From NCBI RefSeq assembly GCF_949628215.1, contig NC_134311.1, positions 10,909,582 through 10,973,581 of the forward strand: a DNA stretch of 64,000 nt, given 5' to 3'. Position numbers and translations under genes: made by a program. Shown here piece after piece: positions 53,868 to 64,000 of the stretch. The DNA comes from Phalacrocorax aristotelis (lineage: Eukaryota; Chordata; Aves; Suliformes; Phalacrocoracidae). A model generated the notes under the pieces. That model saw only the letters and a list, made by a program, of their open reading frames with translations. It was not told the origin of the DNA and searched no databases. Numbering within the stretch: the first letter of the stretch is position 1; each line of letters opens with the position of its first letter.

Positions 53868-56800
53868 TCCTTAAACACCATACACAGTATGTGTAAAAAG
53901 GACCAAAGCTAAAAGGGATTTTTTCCCTTCTAACAAGTAGATTTTGAGATGCAGGCAGGAAACACTTGCAAAATCTTACAGAAGAAAGCAGACAATACTA
54001 GTAGGTAAAGTTGGAACTACCCTTGTGAAGGCCTTGTAATATTTATTTTTCCTATTTTTCTGTTCTTAGTCCTTGGATGACTACTTTAGTAAGAGAGGTG
54101 CGAGTGGGTGCATATGCATTTGGAGGAAGAACTTCATTATGAGGAATAGAAAGCACAAAATCTACTTTTTTTTTCTTTCTCTTTTTTTCTCTTTTTCCTT
54201 TTTTTTTTTTTTCCTTTTTTCCTGGAATGTATCCAGCAATAAGTGGCTTTTCATATAGCTCTTCTGGAGACGATATGTTGTTAGAGGGGTATGTGGGTGA
54301 TCGTCCTGACCCAAATTATTTAATCTTTCCTTTTCTTTTCTGATATTGTGATCTTTTGTGATACTTACAGTACTTACAGCAGGTGGAGGTGAGAAGTAAT
54401 AAAAATCAAGTGAGGGGATGATTTTCTGAATCCTCAGTGCTCCTTTTAAGGCACTGTTCCATCAAGACTTATTGTCCCAGCTGTAGCTAAAATAATTACA
54501 GAACAATTACAGTCTAATGAGGAAGAATGGTTTGATCTACTCAAAATGAGGAAGTGCGAGAAAGCAGTATCACTTGGGACTGATATGCTACCTTATATGC
54601 ATGTTACCATCCCACAAAGAGAACAAGAAATCTAATACATTTGGCAGCCAAAAACACCAGCCAGTGCTAAACATTTTCCATACACAGGGAGACAGAGTTT
54701 CTGCCTCAAAAGTCTGTCCTTAGAAAAGGAAATGTTGGTGCAGAGAGTCTGTGATACAGCTAAGAAATATTTCTTTCTTTTCCATGTTCACATTTTATAC
54801 TATTTAAAGCCACAAAGTAGGCAGAGTAATATGATTTTCAAAGGTATTTAAAAATCCTTGTGATTTCAGGACTTATATTTGCAAGGATGGGTTCAGCACT
54901 TAGGAGGTGATCACACAATGCCCAGAAGGGTAAAGTGAAACAATGAGAGTTATCTGACTTTCAGGAAGTCTTCAGTTCCTAAGTGATGAATGCCCTTTTG
55001 AAAATGGAATTATGGTTCATAAACTATTTGGTGTATGTGCATACTGCCAGTTAAAATGCCGTACTGAGACAGCTGATCTGGCTTTTGTATGGGTAGAAGC
55101 AAAGTTAAAACTAAAGGCAGACTTCTCAATGCTTTATTGCAGCTCCTAGTGCAAATTTACCTTGGTCAGATAATGATTTTCATTGATTTTTAGCACTCGT
55201 TATTCATTGTAGCTGACAATCTGGAGCAGCAGAGATGCAGACTTACGTCTCATTATTCAACTTGTAAACCATGGTTGCCCATCCACTTTGCATGAAGGAA
55301 GATTCTCATAGAATATATGTGTAAACTCATTTCTGCATGGACTCAATGACATTTTAATGCACTTTTGCTCCCTGATTAACATTTAGTTGAATTTCTGAAT
55401 ATAGTAATCACATCAGTAAACCTATAAGTTTCTGGCTGAAGCACAGTCTGTAGGAATGGTAAGAAATAAAGCTTGTGAAGTCATGGTGATGCTACTGTCA
55501 TGCATTTTATGCATAAAACCTACCGCTTCCTCCTATCTCCTCCTCCCTGCTCTCCTTAAGGTTTTTTAATCAGTTATACTTTGGATCATGATTTCTAAAC
55601 TCTTGAATATAATCGGCATCACATTCCTTTGTGGTTGTATTTTAACACACCTCCTGGACATCCTGCAGAGTAGAAGGAAAACACAACAAGGAGGAACACC
55701 TAGGGCTGTAGCTGTCCATGTCACTTGGTGTCAAAGGTGACTGTGGTGCATTGCCAGCATTCTTCTTTGTTCCTTTTAGAAAAAAAGATCATGCAGACAC
55801 CCCAATAATGAAATAATTTACTTTCTGGGGGCTACAGCAATTGGTAATGATCAAGACATTGCACAATCAGCAGGCTGCACTCATTTGTTCTGCTGCTTAA
55901 CATCACCGCTGTGAGAACATCATTGTTTATTATGGCTCACAGGCAGTAATCATTTTACATAACATGAGGATTTTTTTCACTCAATTGCTTTCATGCTTTA
56001 GGCTGATGGGAATAATCATCATGCAACAATTACTTGCACCTATACAGATGATGCTCAACAATTCAGGTCACTGAATACTGTGTATTCATTTCTGTGAGGG
56101 TATATGTTTTCCTTTTACACCTTTTAAGGGATAGATAAGAATAAAAATCTGGATCATTGCCTTCTTTTCCCCTGTACTAGGAACCCTCATTAAAATCAAA
56201 AGACTAACGACTAACAGTGTTCAGTAGCTGGACACTTTTCAGTTATCATAAAAGAATTCAGAAGATAAAGATGTAGATGAAGGATTAGGTAAACAAGTGT
56301 GACCTACCAACATGGACACAAATGAAATAGCTAAATCCACTGCGTTTGAGGATTTACTTATTAATAATTCAAGATATACCCATTTTAACTATTGGCAGAT
56401 GAAAATACTCCAGCAATCTTTTCAACAAGTAGGTATAATAAACACTATATTCTTTAATGCACTGACTTCTTGATCTGCAAGTAATAGCTGACCTTATATA
56501 CAGACCTCATCCCAAAACGTTTGCACTTCATGTCCAATTCATCATTAAAAATAATGTTAGATGAGCTTGTAATTGATACAAGCTCTTTTTTTTTTTTGCT
56601 CAAACAAAAGAGGCAAAACATGCATGAGGGTGAAAAGAAGTGAAACGATGATTTGAGAGTAAGATGGTCAAATGCAGGACTTCAGCATAGATTATCTTCA
56701 TAAAGAGGCAAATTTACACAAAAAGACTTCCATCCTGGAGAAGACAATTTTGGGTTGTCTGCTTAAATCCATTGAGTCAATTATCTCAAACAATTCAAAA

Positions 56801-59800
56801 TTTTAAGACAGGTGAGAATAATGAAGGCAGATGTCTGGGAGAAGGCAGCAATGGATTTCACAAATACTTAGTTTTAAGTATATTCTATTGTTTTTGCTCC
56901 TTTTCTTACTTTCCTTCTCATAGATGCAAAAAATAAGGGGGGTTATAATCTGTAGAAATTTTGGCAAAACACATATGATTGCAAGGCAAAGAGATTCAGG
57001 AATCAAGATTTCTAGGCAATGGGAACATCATGGAACAAGATACAGAAATGAAATTAAATTTTTATTAAGTCATAACTGACTTTGTTGCTAAGCAGGAGCA
57101 GATGAAAGAACATGAAATGAAACTAAGCATAAGTGCAAATTAGGCAATATATGGACTTCAAAGTACATTCAAGAGCTTTGCAAAATGAAAAAGTGTATGA
57201 GTCTAATATAGGAACCACTCTCTATAGTGGCAATATTTTGAACATACTGGAGAATAACGTCTAAGAAGCTCAGCAGAAGACTGGTGTGCTAGTCACCTTG
57301 TGGTGAGAAAAAAGCCCTTTAGACAGGGGAGAAGAAGAAAGAAAATATGGTATTCAAGGGGGAGAAAAGGAATCAGGACCCAGACTGGCTTGAATGTATG
57401 GGAACAGTAGAGGACAGAAATAATAAAAATACAGGTATCAGATCAGGTCTTTTCTGTAGTGATGATATTAAAACATTGATGACCAAGATAACTTGCTCGT
57501 CACAAAGGAATACAAAGCAACAGGAGATTATAATAAAGTTGAAACAGTGAAATACAGATTATTTGCTTAAACTGTGGCAAGGTGCTGCCATATTGAAAAC
57601 TTGTTTTTATAAGCCTGGATATGGGAGCAATCTTTCTGTGCAGTTGTGAACAAATGGGTATTTTGTATATAAAATCCTTTTGTATATATTCAGATAGTTA
57701 CCCCCTAGCCCATTGCTGCTCCAGCTGGTCTCTATTTCTTATAGTTCCTGGCTATCTGCTGCCACAATTTTCATGGCTAGGGCCTGTGAAAGTTCCCATG
57801 CCAGGTAATTATAAATGAAAGATACTATGAAGAGTTGAAAACTTGGTGGGTTTTTTTTTTGCAGTTCCTGCTTTCTGTCTGGATCCACTTTGTCCTAAGT
57901 CTCAAAGCTGAAGAGTCAAGTCTTTCTAGTTTTATTACCTGTTCAGAGAGGAGAAATTCTCTACTGTTCAGAGAAGAACATTTTGAACTTCAAACACTGT
58001 GCTGAGTAGACAGTATTTGTTAGGGGCAAAGCATGACTGAGAGAAAGAGAGAGAAATCCATAACCACAGGAAGGGTACAAAGAGGAAATCCAGCAATCCT
58101 ATTCAGACTGAAAAGCAGTGGACTTATGATCTACACAATCATGAAATTATACTTCTCTCGGTGAATCTGACCCTAACATTGACAGCATTCATGGCACCTG
58201 TTGATTGATGACATCACATTTATTCATATTTCAGGTAGCTCAGTCGTTCTGTAGAGCTAGTAAGTTTTTTTAATTCCCTTTTCTGCCACACCTGATTAGA
58301 CTTGCTGAGTGAGAGAAATAAATCGAGTCTTCTGTAATGCTAGGCTGTTACCATTGGATAGGAAAGATAATAATTCATCACAGAAAATCCATGAAAAGAT
58401 TATATTAATGGTTCTATTCTTAAACCATTTGGCAAAGCCATATCTTATTGTAATGCACCTGTCCCCATCAGCCTCCTGTTCCTGCAAAGGCAGTCAATAA
58501 CAGGGAGGGAATAGAGAAGCTACCAAAGCTCTCTTGGTGACCAAGGGCCAGAAAGCAGCAGAATATGACTTATGAGCAGAGCAAATGTTGAATCTAATAG
58601 GTAACTTTAGAAAAAATAAAGACAGGGGTGCTGTAAAGATGGAAGAATATTTAAACTGTGTTTTCACTAAAACACATAAGTGGCATAATTGTCCAGTTAT
58701 TCAACATCTTACTTGGATATGGCAAAAATAATCCAAAGCAAACCCTTCGAAATCACTACACTGTAGGGTGAGTCTGGCTGAAGGCTTTTTTGATCCCAGC
58801 CTGTACTCCATTAAATGAGACACAGTAGTCTCTTCCTCTTCTCTACAGCTTCTCAGCTGAAGATAGCAAAAACTCAAGTGCCAGAATTGAAGAAATGCTG
58901 AGAAGTAATGAAATACTCTAGCAACACTGGATTAGATTAATAATTTACTTAGTAATAATGGAAAGTGATATGTGGAATATAAGAAGGCCATCATGGAAAT
59001 GACAGCACAGGTTTCTTTTTTAAATTAATGAGAAGTATTCATATGTCAGTGTTCAAGGTTTTCACTGAAAACGAAAAAGAAAACAATAAAAAACAACCAA
59101 CAAACCCCCAAGCCTCCAAAAGAAAAGCCTTTAGCTCTTCTAATAGTGGAACTTGAGATGATATTGTAAGGAATTGGTGCCTTTTGATGAGTGACAAAAA
59201 AACCTCAAACCCAAAATGAGAGCACTTCTGAAAACAGGCAATTGATACTATATCTGAAATTTCAAAACATAACTATATCAGTGTAAATTTGTGATGACAT
59301 GTATCGTGATGCGAAAACTTGTTAAAAAACCTTTAAGGATTGAAATAGGAAGCTTACTGTTATCATACTAAGCTATACATTGGACAACAGTGTGGATCAA
59401 CATCTACTTTCATTAATCAGTGTACAGGAAATCCCTTCTCATTTGAAGACTTTGAATTTGTAAGTGAATCTTTTCTAGCTAATTACTTGAGTGCAAAACT
59501 CATGTTAACTTCTTTTTAATATATGAAATGCAGTTTAAATTTTAAAGAAGATAGGGACCATTTTGCCCTTTTACACAGACTTCTGTTTTATCCTCCAAAT
59601 TCCAGCAAAGCAAATTTCTTAACAGGTTTCTTATCCCAAGAATAGAACTGAGGCTTTGCCAGTGCCTATCCTGCACTAGCTTAGCTGATATAGCTCAAAG
59701 CACAGTTACCATCATAGCTGGGCACGAAATTAGCAGCAGAGCATTTACTGAATTAGCTGAACCTCTTTTCAGGTTCAGTTTCTCTCAGACAACTGTCAAA

Positions 59801-60666
59801 TCTGGTTGTCCTCAAACTTTAGTAGAAGTCATTTTAAAATCCTGTCAAGTTTTAGTTTTGTTACACATTGCAGTAATTAAGTAGTTCTACTTATGTTTGA
59901 TAGTGAGCCAGCAATGCGTATATTTTGGGAGATTGTGCCCAATGTTATGAGCATGGACTCTTCCATTAAAATTCTTGCTGTTCCATCATAATTTGTGTTT
60001 TATACTGCTAGGCCTACACACTATCCATTCTAAAAACTAAAACAAATGGTGGGCAAAATATATCTTCTTTATGTTCACTTTATGTGTGCTAGAACTGACA
60101 CCAAGGTATAAGATGAATGATACTTTCAAGGGCCTGAATGAAACTTGCCTTTGAGCCAATAAATGCATATTTTTAAAGTTTCAGCACAGCGTGCTAATCA
60201 CTAAGAAATCTTTTTTATCATTAGTCAAGTGCTGTTCTGCTCTTACAATTATTACTTCTTTAGTTTTCTAGAGAAAAGGCATGTTAAACAGCCCAAATTT
60301 TTAAAAATATTTTGACATTTGTAGGCCTAGAACTTTTCTTTTGCTTTGCCCCAATTAAAGAAAAAACAAAAGCATATAGTCAGTGAACTCTGATCTGTGA
60401 ATTTGTCCTGAGTGACTTTCTCTTGTGAATTGTTCTTTGGAGAGATTGATGTAGCTGGGCTGAAGGAGGTTTATGCGAGCTGGCAGGACTTCTACATAAC
60501 ATGGGCTTTGAACTGATGAATTTTACTGCAAAAAATCGAAGTGTTTCTTAAAATTTGATCCAAGACACATTCTAAAATGACATAATCTCAATTAGTTTTA
60601 AGGCAAGTGTTTTCATAGTTTGTAAGTGAGCCAAGTGGGAAAATGCAAAGTGCATTTCCTGTTACT

Positions 60667-60667
<1 letters not shown>
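53868..60667 (-). other. LINGO2: LINGO2 intron
   Basis: This AT-rich sequence has no gene. It contains a pyrimidine-rich tract at 54164-54221. A block at about 55780-56060 is dense in ATTA, CAATTG and ATTGTTTATTATGG motifs and free of simple repeats, as developmental enhancers often are. No RNA gene was seen. Confidence 0.55.
54164..54221. repeat. T-rich polypyrimidine tract
   Basis: About 58 bases consist of T runs with scattered C, with A-rich purine on the other strand. It is low-complexity sequence with no gene signal of its own. Confidence 0.9.

Positions 60668-60732
<65 letters not shown>
60668..60732. repeat. Tetranucleotide microsatellite (ATCT)n
   Basis: About 16 uninterrupted ATCT units are followed directly by an ACCT array. 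Read in one frame it encodes Ser-Ile-Tyr-Leu repeats, which is an artefact of the repeat. Confidence 0.99.
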
Positions 60733-60788
60733 GCCTACCTACCTACCTACCTACCTACCTACCTACCTACCTACCTACCTACCTACCT
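60733..60788. repeat. Tetranucleotide microsatellite (ACCT)n, compound with ATCT array
   Basis: About 13 ACCT units are joined to the ATCT array through a single GCCT. The two units differ by one transition, T to C, so the second array probably arose by mutation of one unit and expansion. Confidence 0.99.
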
Positions 60789-63700
60789 GGGCAGTACTTG
60801 CAAAGCGTTTAAGCCACTTCAGACTCAGTTTTGAGACTTACAACGATCATTCATGAAAAGACTGCAATGCAGGTAGAAACAGGACTTCTGACCATGGTCT
60901 GACAGAGATTATATATACTTTTATCATTGATTGCAGTGTATAGTAATTTCCTGTGGTCACTGTAGACTATAGCAATGTTTTATAGTCAGTTGTTCAGAGC
61001 ATACACAATAGTCTGCTTATGCATTACAACAGCATATAGCTAAAACCCAGTATTTTTACTAACTGTTGATTACATCTATTCACCAACGCTTTTTATAATT
61101 ATGTCGAGTTATTCACAATTTGTCAACGTGGTGAAAATTTATTCCTAGTTCTACTTTAATAGACCTTTGTATGTTCTGAACTGGGACTTGGTTCAAACAC
61201 CTTAGAATTCTATACCTGTGAACTACGATTGCGAAAGACACAGCTATTTTAAAACATACAATAATATTTGCTGTTTGTCATATGCCCTGCAAATTCTCCT
61301 CAGACCCTTAGCAGGCAAGCAAGTAGCACCAAATAAGTATCTTAGGCAGAGTAAAGGAGTCTACACTAAGTTCCCATTCAACAATGCAGCAGGAGTGTGG
61401 ACAGAATGGAATCAGATTTGAACAGATTTTGAGCTTTATTTGGTTGGTTAAAATAATTCACTCACTCTTTTCAAGGTGTGACAGAGACACCCAAAAAGCA
61501 TCTAGCAGTAAACAAGGACAAACTAACCACAGGGGAAACGAGAACTAGTCTGATATCTGCTACAGTTTATCAGGTCAAGCTTTTGCAGGGCTTCATCAGC
61601 TACCTCCTGTAAAATGTCAGAAACAAACCATTAATTCTAGTAAAAAATTCATACTGTATTGATATTTTAAATACCTCCTGAACCTACTGCTATTCCTCCT
61701 GAAACTTCTAGGCTTTTACTCAGCTGCTATTTATAAAAAGACAAAGGGAAAAATGTCTCTTTTCTTAGTAATGAATTATTGCTTTTAAGAACAGTCTACT
61801 TTAAAAAGCTTCAAAGCTTTTTTCTTTTTTTGTTTGTTTTTTGTGTGTGTGTTAATGAGCACACAATAGTATGTAGTAGGTATCATGAGACGTTTTTAAT
61901 TTTCTCCCTTTAGTTGTAGCACTTCTCAAATATTCTAAGCTAACTGTTACCTCCTTAAAACTTCGCTGTACTGCTTTCTCAATTGTGGTGTTTTTTTTTT
62001 ATTATCTAGGCAGATTGGTTCTTTAAAAGTTAGTTGAATTACTCTAAATCCCTAGCTGGTTAGTTTGTACCTTCAATAACTATAGTTAATTATTATGTAC
62101 AGAAAATGGGAGGTAGTGGTCTGTAGCTGTAGACCATAAACAGTAGTGTTAGAAAAGCTTTCCTAGAGAAATACTGCATTCTTCTTATTGCTTAAAGCAT
62201 TTTTATTAATTTAGTTGCCTGGCAAGACTTATAATGCTGTCATTAACCTCAAGGATTTCTCTTTTGTTTCAGGCTGTACTTCATACATTAAATAAAACAA
62301 TCTAATGTTACTCCCTTGGAAAAAAAAATAAAGCCACCACATTATCACATGACAGACATTTTTAGTTTTTATAGCAAGGTTTTAGGCAACTGCTTCAGTA
62401 AGATTCACATCCTACTCAGAGCAAAGTTATTTCAGAAAAGTGAGGTTCTCACAGTCCTGTGGAAACATGCTTCCATATGTTCTCATTTTCCCATCAATTC
62501 CTGAGAAAAACAAAGTGCAGCAGTCTTCTATAACCAAACAAGCATCTACATACACATCCAAACTATGCTAATTTTCAGAGAACAGTACTTCATTAAGTAG
62601 TATAGCTTCATTTGCACAGAGGCCGAGACCAAAAAAAACACTAAGACATTTAGAGTTTTTATCTGCACTTTTATAAATTGCTTCTTTTTGTGATAGCTTG
62701 AAAAACTTAGAAAAATTTGACATCAACTCTGACATCTGGCCTGATTATATATTTGGAAAAACTATTTTCCTTCTCAAGTTTGAAAGTGACAATACATGCA
62801 ATAATATATATGCATAACTGTACCTATATACATTACCTGCAACTCTTAAGGAGAATCACATCTGCAATTTGCCTACAGCAACCTAGAGCATTCACTGCCA
62901 TTCCATGAATCTCTTAGCTAAAAGCTAGCTGCTTTCAGGTTTTAGGTTAGAGCTGGGAGCTCCCACAAGCAAGCTGCTAAAGTGCTCAAAAAAGCAGAAG
63001 GTAGAAAAAGCTAGCAGATAACAATTGAAAGTTTTAAAAAAATTCTCAAGGTATTTCTTAAGTAATTGCCCACTTTTTGCTTTTTTATACTATCTAAAGG
63101 ATTGAAGTGGTTATCTGGAAATTGCCTAACAGCTATGAAAAGGCAAAGGACATATCCAGGGAGGACATATGTGTGCTTTTATGAAAAGGCATAAGCAAGA
63201 TTTCATAATGTCATGGGCGATAATAAAAACTGGTTGTAATTTATTAATCAGGTAGGGTTTTTTTAAAGTATCTTTCTGCATACTACAAAGCACTTCTTTC
63301 CCGTTCTATTACAATGTCTTCCAAATAACCTCATGCTTTAACAAACACTAGTTTTATAGGGTTTATATACATGGTGAGCTTGGATGTGTATGCTAGCTGT
63401 TTCTTACTCAGTCTTGACCTCAAAGAAAAGTGTGGTGTATGTGATGGCTTGCTATGAGGGCAAAGATCAGCATTTCCTTAAAATCTGCAAAGGTCATGCT
63501 TCCGATATTAAAATTGTCATCTCTGTTTTGGGTTTTTTTTCCCCCCAGTTATGTGTTTTAAATTTCATCCTGAAATTTCATCAATAACAAAAACATTTCT
63601 ACCTGATGACTGCAGAACCAAGAAAAAAAGTAGTTATTGAGAGTGTGGGAGGATACATTTCACACTAAAGATGAATGAATAATGGATAGAATACACAATG

Positions 63701-64000
63701 ACAAAGTAGATGTGGAAAAAATTCTGGGTTTTCCAAAATTTGTGAATCATAGATTATACTTTATTAATAACTTCTTCACTTTTTCCTTAATTTCTCAATT
63801 TCACTGGCCATTTCACAGCACTACACTGAATAGCAAAATGAAAAGTGTAGCTTGTTAGACAAATTGTGGAAAGTCAGAAGACTAAGGCTATATGTCTTCT
63901 CTGACTAAGCAGAGCTATGACTACCTACTACTGTGAAATGCATCAAAATTCAGATAATGACTGATATGAGTGTTTGACATTAACATAAGGACACTAGTTT
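60789..64000 (-). other. LINGO2: LINGO2 intron to the window edge
   Basis: This is AT-rich, non-coding sequence with only short random open frames. I saw no repeat family, RNA gene or exon. The intron is expected to continue past the end of the window. Confidence 0.6.

Noticed and set aside
60626..60856. Ser-Ile-Tyr-Leu and Thr-Tyr-Leu-Pro repeat proteins
   Set aside because: They are translations of the ATCT and ACCT microsatellites.
17507..64000. miR-873 and miR-876 genes, which lie in a LINGO2 intron in mammals
   Set aside because: I saw no sequence matching either mature microRNA on either strand. In humans they lie far upstream of the coding exon.

Overview
The window is vertebrate nuclear DNA, almost certainly from a bird. 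Three things support this: an intact single-exon LINGO2 coding region on the minus strand; a 5'-truncated CR1 retrotransposon that ends in the 8-bp terminal repeats typical of avian CR1; and a fragment of a long terminal repeat of a type common in bird genomes. The rest is AT-rich, CpG-poor and full of stop codons, as expected for intergenic and intronic sequence. LINGO2 lies on human 9p21, and much of human 9p corresponds to the bird Z chromosome, so Z linkage is likely. That last point is inference, because nothing in the sequence shows it directly.

Layout. Positions 1 to about 13,150 are downstream of LINGO2 with no recognisable gene. They contain one GC-rich patch with an imperfect inverted repeat near 3.1-3.65 kb. 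About 13.16-15.65 kb is the presumed LINGO2 3' untranslated region. Positions 15,650-17,470 hold the whole 606-residue LINGO2 protein, preceded in the same exon by 36 bases of 5' untranslated sequence and a strong splice acceptor at 17,507-17,508. Everything from 17,507 to 64,000 is therefore expected to be the LINGO2 intron upstream of the coding exon. In other vertebrates the LINGO2 5' part consists of non-coding exons spread over very long introns.

The intron carries a pure CCCTT pentanucleotide tract (28.2 kb), a CpG-dense patch resembling retroelement or LTR sequence (28.7-29.4 kb), the CR1 copy (30.85-32.0 kb), a G-quadruplex-capable tract (43.9-44.0 kb), the LTR fragment (53.3-53.9 kb) and a compound ATCT/ACCT tetranucleotide array (60.67-60.79 kb). 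Several blocks look like candidate conserved non-coding elements, but only an alignment could confirm them.

There is one host protein-coding gene here, so no pathway or operon can be described. I saw no tRNA, rRNA, CRISPR array or bacterial-type system. I found no convincing undescribed biological system. The most useful leads are the CpG-dense patch beside the pentanucleotide tract, the GC-rich inverted repeat at 3.3 kb and the candidate enhancer blocks.
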